From positions 1 through 18,027 of the forward strand of contig JAHBAQ020000026.1 of the NCBI GenBank assembly GCA_018500045.2: a stretch of 18,027 nucleotides of DNA, read 5' to 3'. This document shows, piece after piece, positions 7,630-13,668 of this stretch. The position numbers and the translations under genes were made by a program. The stretch's first letter is position 1. The number at the start of each line of letters is the position of its first letter. The stretch comes from Candidatus Shapirobacteria bacterium. Lineage in GTDB: Bacteria > Patescibacteriota > Microgenomatia > UBA12405. A model generated the notes under the pieces. The model was not told the origin of the DNA. It worked only from the letters and a program-made list of their open reading frames with translations, and searched no databases.

Positions 7630-8649
7630 TTATTTAGTTGATTTTAACAGTTTTTGGGTTTGGTGGTATTTTTGACGCATTTTGGTTAAGTTTTTTAAAA
7701 CATCGAAAAATATTTGAATCAGATCTTTGGGGATTAACCAAATTGATTTTATCCTATATATAGGAATACTTTTTTTGATAAGGCAAGATAGATTTCTGAG
7801 TCTTTCGATTGTTATGGGGAAAAAATTAGACCAGAATTCTTTGGCGGAGTAATTTTTGATGATGAGATAAAACCAGTTTCTGACATCCATTCGATAACGG
7901 AGATTGTTTATTGAATTGCTGGTACCACCACCAAGGTGGTAAGAAACGGCCTGAGGAATGTAAAGTGTTTGGTAACCAAACTGGTTAAGTCTGAAAGCAA
8001 CATCAACATCTTCAAGATAAGCAAAAAAATCTGGGTCAAAATTGCCAATTTTTTGGAGAATTTCTTTTTGATAAACAATCAAAGCACCGGAACCGGCCCA
8101 AATAAAAAACCCTTCCCTTTCCCCTCCCTTGACAGGGCAGGGTTTTAACGAAGATTTTGAAAAAGGCTGATTATTTGAAATATTGAGGCATTTGCCGGAG
8201 GGGAAAAATTTTAAACCTTGGGATTCATATTTAGTGCCGTCTTTATTTAAAATAGTACCAAAATAACTGGCAATTTTTGGATTTTTATTTTCGGTTATAG
8301 ATTTTAAAATTAATTTAAACCAATTTTCTTCTAGAGTCAGGTCGTTATTAATTAAGACTATATATTTGTACTGACTCTGTTGAATTCCTTGGTTGATGGC
8401 GTGGGCAAAACCTGAGTTGGTTGTTAGACGATAGATCTTAGATGCTAGATTAATTAATTTATTGTTTTGGAAGAATGTTTTTATTAGAAATAAACTATTA
8501 TCAGTGGAACCGTTATCAACGATAATGATTTCGAATTTTGATTGAGGACATTTTTTGATAGCAGTTTGAAGAGACTGAAGACAATCAATAATAAATTTAG
8601 AGCCGTTGTAATTAGGAATAATAAGGGAAAGGTTTAAATGACTAGTCAT
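7630..8649 (-). CDS. Family 2 glycosyltransferase with repeat-derived insertions
   Basis: The 339-residue GT-A protein has LSLIIPNYNGS (7-17), IIIVDNGSTDNS (41-52), TNSGFAHAINQG (77-88) and LINNDLT (99-105), where NND is the metal site. Later come WAGSGALIV (184-192) and the acidic YLEDVDVAFRL (211-221), then YHLGGGTS. I chose the ATG at 8649-8647 (MTSHLNLSLI), which overlaps the upstream DUF192 stop by 8 nt (ATGACTAG). The same arrangement occurs at another GT2 in this operon. An in-frame ATG ten codons earlier would overlap more and adds residues the family lacks. Two short inserts stand out: INLASKI (66-72) and PCPVKGGEREG (170-180), both encoded by dispersed repeats. The sugar specificity is unknown. 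Confidence 0.91.
   Translation of the reverse strand: MTSHLNLSLIIPNYNGSKFIIDCLQSLQTAIKKCPQSKFEIIIVDNGSTDNSLFLIKTFFQNNKLINLASKIYRLTTNSGFAHAINQGIQQSQYKYIVLINNDLTLEENWFKLILKSITENKNPKIASYFGTILNKDGTKYESQGLKFFPSGKCLNISNNQPFSKSSLKPCPVKGGEREGFFIWAGSGALIVYQKEILQKIGNFDPDFFAYLEDVDVAFRLNQFGYQTLYIPQAVSYHLGGGTSNSINNLRYRMDVRNWFYLIIKNYSAKEFWSNFFPITIERLRNLSCLIKKSIPIYRIKSIWLIPKDLIQIFFDVLKNLTKMRQKYHQTQKLLKSTK
8106..8146. repeat. GC-rich dispersed palindromic repeat, copy B, inside a GT2 gene
   Basis: Outer arms AAAACCCT (8106-8113) and AGGGTTTT (8139-8146) form a perfect 8-bp stem. Inside it CCCT-TGAC-AGGG forms a second small stem. The core CCTTGACAGGGCAGGG at 8127-8142 matches copies A and C exactly. Read on the minus strand it gives the in-frame peptide PCPVKGGEREG. 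Confidence 0.78.
8424..8450. repeat. AT-rich dispersed repeat, copy in GT2 gene
   Basis: TCTTAGATGCTAGAT lies at 8436-8450 and is preceded by TTAGACGATAGA. On the minus strand it is read as NLASKIYRL, an insert just before the conserved NSGFA motif of the glycosyltransferase. Confidence 0.6.
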
Positions 8650-9130
8650 TGAATTTAGGGATATCAACAGTATCGCCAATTTTTAGGTTTAACTTAAACG
8701 ATTCATTAGCATTGAGTTCGATGACGTATTTAGATGGCTTAGAATTGATAAGGTAATCCTCTGAGTCGGTTTTTAGCGTGGTGATTATTTTTGTTACTTC
8801 TTTTTTGGAGTTTAACCAAATGATATCCAGTGGAATATGGGTGTCTTTCATCCAAAAGGGATAAGCACCTTCTTTTTCAAAAATAAAAAGCATACCGCAA
8901 TTACTACATAATTCAGTTCTGTTTGAGAGACCGATTTGTCGGGATTCCTGGGTTTTGGCAACTTCTAAAAAATAACTTTTGTTTTTGATAAAAAGACTGA
9001 AATTGTCAGGGGTAATTATTCTTTTTGGTTTAAAAATGAAATAAAAGGAAATAATCAAAATAATGATGAATGAGATGATTGTGGCAAGGATGAGATGTTT
9101 TGTTGAATTTTTTTTCCGACTATGGGCCAT
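8642..9130 (-). CDS. Membrane-anchored DUF192 family protein
   Basis: The 162-residue protein has a basic N-terminus, one membrane segment (about 13-33) and then a complete DUF192 domain. The visible motifs are VAKTQESRQIGLSNRTEL (57-74), GMLFIFEKEG (79-88), FWMKDTHIPLDIIWLN (92-107) and KYVIELNANES (134-144), followed by GDTVDIP. C75 and C78 form a CSNC pair before GMLF. The domain's function is unknown, and nothing shows a direct link to glycan synthesis. The only in-frame ATG overlaps the end of the upstream GT4 gene by 76 nt, unusually long for this operon, and no Shine-Dalgarno is present. The start could lie slightly downstream at a non-ATG codon, but the membrane segment begins inside the overlap. 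Confidence 0.9.
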   Translation of the reverse strand: MAHSRKKNSTKHLILATIISFIIILIISFYFIFKPKRIITPDNFSLFIKNKSYFLEVAKTQESRQIGLSNRTELCSNCGMLFIFEKEGAYPFWMKDTHIPLDIIWLNSKKEVTKIITTLKTDSEDYLINSKPSKYVIELNANESFKLNLKIGDTVDIPKFND

Positions 9131-10317
9131 GTATAGTTATTTTTAACATAATTATAACCATTTTGTCCTAGGAGTTGGCAAGTTTTTGGAGATTTAATTA
9201 ATTTAAGAATTTTTTGTTGAAGATCTTTACTATTCTCGGTTTGAAAAACTAATCCTCCTGAAGTTTTTTTGACGATTTCCTGAAGTGGTGGGATATCAGA
9301 AACAATAACTGGTTTCTGTCTGGCCCAGGCTTCGATTATGACAAGACCAAAACTTTCTTGTTTTGAAGGTAAAACCAGAACATCACAATTATCGATTAAT
9401 TGTTTGAGTTTTTTTTGGGGAAAGTTGAAAATAAATTTTATTTTTTCTTGAACTGATTTAGGTTGTTGATCGACAATGTTTTTAATTTGCGGGTAGTAAA
9501 GAGTTTTTTGGCCGGCGATGATTAATGAGATGTTGGGTCTTAGATGATAGATTTCGGAAAAAGAGTTAATAAGGGTGTCGACGCCCTTGTGGGCGGAAAG
9601 AGAACCGATAAATAAGATATTAGATCTTAGATGTTGGATATTAGATTTTTTCTTTTTTGATTTTTTAACGAGAAAGTTTTTATCGATGCCGTTGCCGGCG
9701 AGGATAATTTTTTGAGGATTAATATTTAATTTTTTGATAAAAAAATCTGTTTCGTATTGGGTTAGGGTCCATAAATAATCTGCTTGTTGAAGAGTTTTAA
9801 TAAGGGGTTTTTGAAAAAAGTCCTGATCAGTTTGATGGAAAGAAGTATTAATTAAGATTTTGGATGATAGTTGACAGATTTTAGATAATTTTTTGAAAAA
9901 GTTGGCATAGAGGATGATGGTAGTGGGAAGTGGACCAGCAATGATTAAATCCGGTTTAAATTTAATTATTTTTGCAATGGTTTTGATAAAGGGAATTATT
10001 TTGAATATTGGACCTTTTTGAAGAACCTTTAATAAATTATAAAGATAAGAATTTTTTGGCAAGAATAAATTTATGAATTTTAATGGTCGACGGAGATGGT
10101 GATAAACAGGTAAGTAGATCTTAGATTTTAGATGATAGATCGTAGGTATTTTTTTATATTTTGATTTAGTAAAATCGTCGGTGCTGGAACAGTTAGAGGA
10201 AAGATAAAGAGTTTGATGATTTTGAGTTTCGAAATATTGGCCGATTTTGTAAATAACCCGTGATCCCCCATCGATTGCCGGCGGAAAAATATGACTGATT
10301 AAAAGGATTTTGGACAT
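9055..10317 (-). CDS. GT4 glycosyltransferase, first gene of the polysaccharide operon, rich in repeat-derived inserts
   Basis: The 420-residue GT-B enzyme begins MSKILLISHIFPPAIDGGSRV, with the GT4 glycine loop. It continues with PDLIIAGPLPT (122-132), LAGNGID (206-212), LFIGSLSAHKGVDTLI (235-250) and LIIAGQ (265-270). The EX7E pair ESFGLVIIE (321-329) is intact. Four segments carry a recurring short peptide encoded by the AT-rich repeat: IYHLKSKI (60-67), LSKICQLSSKI (144-154), NIQHLRSNI (226-234) and IYHLRPNI (256-263). They lie in loops between conserved motifs. The start ATG lies 16 nt after a perfect TATAAT box, so the mRNA leader would be about 9 nt with no Shine-Dalgarno. The acceptor and sugar are unknown. 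Confidence 0.91.
   Translation of the reverse strand: MSKILLISHIFPPAIDGGSRVIYKIGQYFETQNHQTLYLSSNCSSTDDFTKSKYKKIPTIYHLKSKIYLPVYHHLRRPLKFINLFLPKNSYLYNLLKVLQKGPIFKIIPFIKTIAKIIKFKPDLIIAGPLPTTIILYANFFKKLSKICQLSSKILINTSFHQTDQDFFQKPLIKTLQQADYLWTLTQYETDFFIKKLNINPQKIILAGNGIDKNFLVKKSKKKKSNIQHLRSNILFIGSLSAHKGVDTLINSFSEIYHLRPNISLIIAGQKTLYYPQIKNIVDQQPKSVQEKIKFIFNFPQKKLKQLIDNCDVLVLPSKQESFGLVIIEAWARQKPVIVSDIPPLQEIVKKTSGGLVFQTENSKDLQQKILKLIKSPKTCQLLGQNGYNYVKNNYTWPIVGKKIQQNISSLPQSSHSSLF
9531..9647. repeat. Two AT-rich dispersed repeat copies in the GT4 gene
   Basis: TCTTAGATGATAGAT occurs at 9538-9552 and TCTTAGATGTTGGAT at 9625-9639, the latter flanked on both sides by ATTAGAT units. On the minus strand they encode IYHLRPNI and NIQHLRSNI. 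Confidence 0.62.
10115..10145. repeat. AT-rich dispersed repeat copy near the start of the GT4 gene
   Basis: GTAGATCTTAGAT and TTTTAGATGATAGATC follow each other, with the 15-nt core at 10126-10140 differing in one base from the copy at 9538. It is read in frame as IYHLKSKIY, between the N-terminal domain motifs and LPVYHHLRRP. A weaker relative lies at 9855-9892. Confidence 0.6.
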
Positions 10318-10333
10318 AAATAGATTTGTCTAC

Positions 10334-10339
10334 ATTATA
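10334..10339 (-). promoter_or_regulatory. -10 box of the polysaccharide operon
   Basis: The minus strand reads TATAAT, a perfect sigma70-type -10, 16 nt before the start codon at 10317. No convincing -35 is seen at 16-18 nt. The transcript would begin near 10327. Confidence 0.6.
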
Positions 10340-10341
10340 CG

Positions 10342-10350
10342 TGGTATGCT
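10342..10350 (+). promoter_or_regulatory. Extended -10 box for the flippase-like gene
   Basis: TGGTATGCT carries the TGn extension plus TATGCT and ends 12 nt before the ATG at 10363, giving a leader of about 6 nt. It sits back to back with the -10 of the divergent operon, so the two promoters could interfere with each other. Confidence 0.5.
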
Positions 10351-10362
10351 AAAGATTAGTTT

Positions 10363-11334
10363 ATGTTGAAGAGAGTATTTGGGTCAAAAATATTAAAGTT
10401 TTGTTTTTCCCTGGTGTTGATTTACTTTGCCTTTAGAAAAATTGATATTGTTTCTTTGTTTCGACAATTAATGGGGATGAAGGCCTGGTTTTTATTACTA
10501 AATATTTTAGTAAGTTTCTTTTTAGTGGCATTAATTTCTTATCGATGGGCCTTGCTTTTAATTAAAAAACCAACTTTAAAAGATGTAATGGTTTTTGCTA
10601 AATCGAGTTTTGCGGCTTCGTTTTATGGTTTATTTTTCCCAACCGCGGCGGCTGGTGACATTTTGAAATGGATAATTATTGACGAAAAATACCCTGAAGT
10701 ACCAAAAACAAAACTATTAGGTTCGGTAATTTTGGATAGATTGATTGGATTAACTATGTTTGTTTTTACTGGTACATCGATGTTGGTGCTAGCTAGGTTA
10801 AATGGAATGATTATGCCTTGGTTAATAGAATTAATTTTTGGTGGTTTGGCAGTTGGGTGTATTTTGTTTTACGTGGCTTTGGTATTTTTTGATCTGACTA
10901 AAATATGGCAAATAAAATGGTTAAATAAATTTCAACCTGTTTCTGAATTATTTTGTAGGAATAATGCAGGACAGATTTTTAGAGGGGCGGCGGTTTCTTT
11001 GTTGAGTGAAGTATTTTGGATTTTCCAAATGTGGTTTATTAGTTGGTATTTTGGTGCTGATTTATCGGTAATATCTATTTTTATTTATTTGCCGATAATA
11101 TCAATGATATTAATATTGCCAATTTCTTTTGCTGGTTTCGGGGCTAGAGAACAACTTTATTTGTTTTTCTTTGTTGCGGTAGCAAGTTCGCCGGAAAGTG
11201 TTTTGTTGACATCAACTTTTTCTGGTGTTTTGGGTGTATTTATTTCTTTGCTTGGGGGTTTGGTTACTTTAACACCAGATTTTAAGGAAAGTGTTAAGAA
11301 TAGTGATTTTCTTAAAAAGAAACAGAATAGTTGA
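10363..11334 (+). CDS. Flippase-like / lysylphosphatidylglycerol synthase TM-region family protein (UPF0104/YbhN-like)
   Basis: The 323-residue polytopic membrane protein has about eight hydrophobic segments. Family signatures are FFPTAAAGDILKW (91-103), VILDRLIGL (122-130) and FAGFGAREQLYL (256-267), which match the transmembrane domain shared by MprF, AglD-associated and YbhN proteins (PF03706). There is no C-terminal lysyl-transferase domain, so it cannot aminoacylate lipids by itself. Members next to glycosyltransferase clusters are often thought to flip or handle lipid-linked sugars. Here it is divergent from the polysaccharide operon and shares its 45-bp promoter region. The last codons overlap the -35 box of the metK promoter. 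The substrate is unknown. Confidence 0.88.
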   Translation: MLKRVFGSKILKFCFSLVLIYFAFRKIDIVSLFRQLMGMKAWFLLLNILVSFFLVALISYRWALLLIKKPTLKDVMVFAKSSFAASFYGLFFPTAAAGDILKWIIIDEKYPEVPKTKLLGSVILDRLIGLTMFVFTGTSMLVLARLNGMIMPWLIELIFGGLAVGCILFYVALVFFDLTKIWQIKWLNKFQPVSELFCRNNAGQIFRGAAVSLLSEVFWIFQMWFISWYFGADLSVISIFIYLPIISMILILPISFAGFGAREQLYLFFFVAVASSPESVLLTSTFSGVLGVFISLLGGLVTLTPDFKESVKNSDFLKKKQNS

Positions 11335-11358
11335 CAGCGTTGGCATTTTTGTTAAATT
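11331..11358 (+). promoter_or_regulatory. metK promoter (TTGACA-16-TAAATT)
   Basis: A perfect -35 TTGACA (11331-11336) overlaps the stop codon of the preceding gene. A -10-like TAAATT follows at 11353-11358 after 16 nt. Initiation is predicted near 11365, two bases before the first stem of the leader RNA, which supports both calls. Confidence 0.72.
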
Positions 11359-11366
11359 ATTAGTTA

Positions 11367-11457
11367 GTTTGTCAAGAGTTTTTGGTTAACCAAAAACAGC
11401 AACCGAGTCCACTAATTGGTGAATCGCGGTGCTTTTTCTAGAAATAGAAAGACAAGC
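11367..11457 (+). ncRNA. Minimal SAM-I-clan riboswitch-like leader of metK
   Basis: The 91-nt leader folds into a four-stem junction by eye. P1 is GTTTGTC (11367-11373) with GACAAGC (11451-11457). P2 is TTTTTGG-TTAA-CCAAAAA (11379-11396). P3 is GC-AA-CCG (11399-11405) with CGG-T-GC (11427-11432). P4 is TTTCTA-GAAA-TAGAAA (11435-11450). TCAAGAG (11372-11378), CAGCAACC (11397-11404), GGTGC (11428-11432) and GAAAGACAAG (11447-11456) match the SAM-I core. That includes the G of J1/2 and the AA/U internal loop of P3 that contact SAM. The P1 pair A-U of the known aptamer appears as G-C, a compensated change. What is missing is the long P2 arm with its kink-turn and the pseudoknot. The downstream gene makes SAM, which fits feedback control. 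Confidence 0.82.
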
Positions 11458-11480
11458 CTCTTTTATAAATTAATAGGAGG
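11457..11480 (+). promoter_or_regulatory. Ribosome-binding site of metK with possible sequestering CCTC
   Basis: AGGAGG (11475-11480) precedes the ATG at 11485 by 4 nt and decides this start over an in-frame TTG at 11416. CCTC at 11457-11460, directly at the 3' end of P1, can pair with GAGG of the Shine-Dalgarno. CTCTT (11458-11462) can alternatively pair with AAGAG (11374-11378) of the aptamer junction. This suggests translational control, but the 4-bp helix is weak and the mechanism is inferred. Confidence 0.5.
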
Positions 11481-11484
11481 AAAA

Positions 11485-12588
11485 ATGAATTATTCCCTTT
11501 TTACGTCGGAGTCGGTTTGTGCCGGTCATCCGGATAAGATTTGTGATCAGATTTCTGATGCAATACTAGATGCTGCTTTGGAAAATGATAAAAATGCCAG
11601 AGTGGCAGTGGAAACTTTAGTGACGACTGGTAAGGTAGTGGTGGCAGGTGAAGTGACTTGTAGGGCTGAGTTGGATTATAAAAATATAATTAGGAGAAAA
11701 ATAAAAGAGTTGGGTTATACAAATTCAGTTTTGGATTTTGATGAAAACGCGGATATTGAAGTTTTGATTCATCAACAGTCAAAAGATATTGCGGTTGGAG
11801 TAGATAATGAAGGTGCTGGCGATCAAGGAATGATGTTTGGATATGCGTGTAATGAAACGCCTCAGTTAATGCCGTTACCAATAGTTTTATCTCACGAATT
11901 GTGTCAAAAAATGGATGAACTACAATTTGGTCAATTGAGTTATTTAAGACCAGATGGGAAAGCTGAAGTGGGAATAAGTTATAAAAACGGTAAACCGGTA
12001 AAAGTAGAAAAAATGGTTTTAGCCAAACCGTTTGATCCAGCAATGGACAATCAAAAAATTAAAACGGATTTGTACAATTTGGTGGTTTTGCCGGTTTTGG
12101 AAAAATATGACTTAAATAAATTGACCAAAGAAGATGTAATTTTTAATGGTACTGGAGAATGGGAGATTGGTGGTCCAGCCAGTGATACCGGAGTAACAGG
12201 AAGAAAAATAGTAGTGGATACTTATGGTGGAATGGGGCGAATTGGTGGCGGATGTTTTTCGGGAAAAGATCCAACCAAAGTTGATAGAAGTGCAGCTTAC
12301 GCAGCTAGGTTTTTGGCGAAAAATATTGTGGCTAAAGGTTTTGCTGATAGGTGTGAGGTTCAGTTGGCTTATGTTATTGGTCAAAAAGATCCGATAATAA
12401 AATCGATTGAAACTTTTGGAACAGAAAAACAAGAAATAAAAATAATTGAAGATTTTGTCTGGAGTTTGATGGATTTGTCGGTTAAAGGAATTATTGAAAA
12501 GTTTAATTTAAGACGGCCAATATATCAAAAAACAGCTAGATACGGGCATTTTGGGGATAATGAGTATCCGTGGGAGAAAATCTCTTAA
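11485..12588 (+). CDS. metK: S-adenosylmethionine synthetase (methionine adenosyltransferase)
   Basis: The 367-residue cytoplasmic enzyme makes S-adenosylmethionine from methionine and ATP. It carries FTSESVCAGHPDKICDQISD (6-25) with the ATP-binding HPDK, GAGDQGMMFGYACNET (110-125) and the phosphate-binding loop GGGCFSGKDPTKVDRSAAY (254-272). All three MetK domains seem complete, though it is slightly shorter than the common 380-400 residues. The start is the ATG at 11485 behind a good Shine-Dalgarno. The frame stays open upstream to a TTG at 11416, but that stretch is the structured leader. A strong promoter and a SAM-I-like leader indicate autoregulation by SAM. Directly after the stop lies a copy of the GC-rich palindromic repeat. 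The assignment is very secure. Confidence 0.98.
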   Translation: MNYSLFTSESVCAGHPDKICDQISDAILDAALENDKNARVAVETLVTTGKVVVAGEVTCRAELDYKNIIRRKIKELGYTNSVLDFDENADIEVLIHQQSKDIAVGVDNEGAGDQGMMFGYACNETPQLMPLPIVLSHELCQKMDELQFGQLSYLRPDGKAEVGISYKNGKPVKVEKMVLAKPFDPAMDNQKIKTDLYNLVVLPVLEKYDLNKLTKEDVIFNGTGEWEIGGPASDTGVTGRKIVVDTYGGMGRIGGGCFSGKDPTKVDRSAAYAARFLAKNIVAKGFADRCEVQLAYVIGQKDPIIKSIETFGTEKQEIKIIEDFVWSLMDLSVKGIIEKFNLRRPIYQKTARYGHFGDNEYPWEKIS

Positions 12589-12613
12589 ACCCTTTCCCTT
12601 GACAGGGCAGGGT
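12589..12613. repeat. GC-rich dispersed palindromic repeat, copy C, after metK
   Basis: ACCCT-TT-CCCT-TGAC-AGGG-C-AGGGT forms a nine-pair stem with one internal loop and begins at the first base after the metK stop. The core CCTTGACAGGGCAGGG (12597-12612) equals copies A and B. A short T-run (12619-12623) follows after a few bases, so this copy might also serve as an inefficient terminator. Confidence 0.7.
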
Positions 12614-12621
12614 GCTAATTT

Positions 12622-12650
12622 TTGATGATAAAATCTAATTAACTTAAATT
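12622..12650 (+). promoter_or_regulatory. Possible galE promoter (TTGATG-17-TAAATT)
   Basis: TTGATG (12622-12627) and TAAATT (12645-12650) are 17 nt apart, giving a leader of about 30 nt. A perfect 12-nt palindrome TATTAGCTAATA (12661-12672) lies between the predicted start site and the ATG and could be an operator. No Shine-Dalgarno is seen. Confidence 0.35.
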
Positions 12651-12687
12651 ATTTATTAACTATTAGCTAATAGCTATTTACTAAAAT

Positions 12688-13668
12688 ATGATTTTAATTG
12701 TTGGTGGTGCTGGTTACATTGGTTCACATATTAATAAAGAATTAAATAAGGAAGGTTTTGAAACGGTGGTGTTTGATAATTTATATTCCGGTAAAAAAGA
12801 ATTGGTAAAATGGGGTGAATTTTTTGAGGGTGATTTGGGGAAGATCGAGAGTATTAGGGAAGTTTTTAAAAAATATAAAATTGAAGCGGTACTGCATTTT
12901 GCGGCTTACAAGGCAGTGGGCGAATCAGTAACTGATCCGCAAAAATATTATAAAAATAATGTGGCCAATACTTTGAATTTGTTTGAAGTGATGAAAGAAA
13001 ATGGGGTCAACAAATTCATTTTTTCGTCATCAGCGGCGACTTTCGGTGAGCCAAAGTATATTCCAATTGACGAAAAACACCCACAAAATCCAATTAATCC
13101 TTATGGTGAAACTAAATTAATAGTGGAACATATAATAAGGGATTACGATAAGGCTTATGGAATGAAGTATGTAGCTTTACGATATTTCAATGCTTGTGGG
13201 GCAGATTTGGAAGCTGATGTGGGTGAGTGGCCAGGGAGTAGCTCAAATTTAATTCCGTTAGTTTTGGATGCGGCTATTGGCCGACGTGAAGATATAAAAG
13301 TTTTCGGAACCGATTATGAAACTCCGGACGGGACGTGTGTTAGGGATTATATCCATGTAACTGATTTGGCCACAGCTCATGTATTGGCATTAAAATATTT
13401 GTTGGATGGTAAGGAAAGCCAGTGTTTTAATTTGGGTAATGGTAAGGGTTTCTCGGTAAAAGAAGTGATAGATATGGCCAAAAAAATTACCGGGATAGAT
13501 TTTAAAGTTACTGAAGTAGAGCGTCGGGCTGGTGATCCGCCTGAGTTGGTAGCTGATTCAAAACTAGCAAGAGAAATTTTGAAATGGGAACCGCGATATG
13601 CTGATTTAGAGACGATTGTTTCCAGTGCGTGGAAATGGCACCAAAAAGTTTGTCAAATAATTAAGTAA
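12688..13668 (+). CDS. galE: UDP-glucose 4-epimerase
   Basis: The 326-residue short-chain dehydrogenase/reductase family enzyme interconverts UDP-glucose and UDP-galactose with bound NAD. The Rossmann motif GGAGYIGSH is at 6-14, HFAAYKAVGES at 70-80, FSSSAATFGEP with the catalytic serine at 112-122 and the catalytic YGETK at 139-143. RYFNACGAD (165-173) and the substrate loop VRDYIHVTDLATAH agree with GalE rather than with dTDP-glucose dehydratase. Length and motif spacing are normal. It lies about 100 nt after metK and touches the next ORF directly (TAA then ATG). It probably supplies UDP-galactose to the divergent glycosyltransferase operon. A related UDP-sugar epimerase cannot be excluded. 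Confidence 0.95.
   Translation: MILIVGGAGYIGSHINKELNKEGFETVVFDNLYSGKKELVKWGEFFEGDLGKIESIREVFKKYKIEAVLHFAAYKAVGESVTDPQKYYKNNVANTLNLFEVMKENGVNKFIFSSSAATFGEPKYIPIDEKHPQNPINPYGETKLIVEHIIRDYDKAYGMKYVALRYFNACGADLEADVGEWPGSSSNLIPLVLDAAIGRREDIKVFGTDYETPDGTCVRDYIHVTDLATAHVLALKYLLDGKESQCFNLGNGKGFSVKEVIDMAKKITGIDFKVTEVERRAGDPPELVADSKLAREILKWEPRYADLETIVSSAWKWHQKVCQIIK

Noticed and set aside
7752..7765. Perfect palindrome TCCTATATATAGGA inside the GT2 gene
   Set aside because: It lies in ordinary coding sequence (IPIYRI), is AT-rich and unique in the window; chance is sufficient.
7921..7941. ACCACC/GGTGGT inverted pair in the GT2 gene
   Set aside because: It encodes the conserved HLGGGTS motif; the symmetry follows from glycine codons.
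11416..11484. N-terminal extension of MetK from a TTG start
   Set aside because: The stretch overlaps the riboswitch-like P3 and P4 stems and the Shine-Dalgarno; MNYSLFTSESV matches the normal MetK N-terminus.
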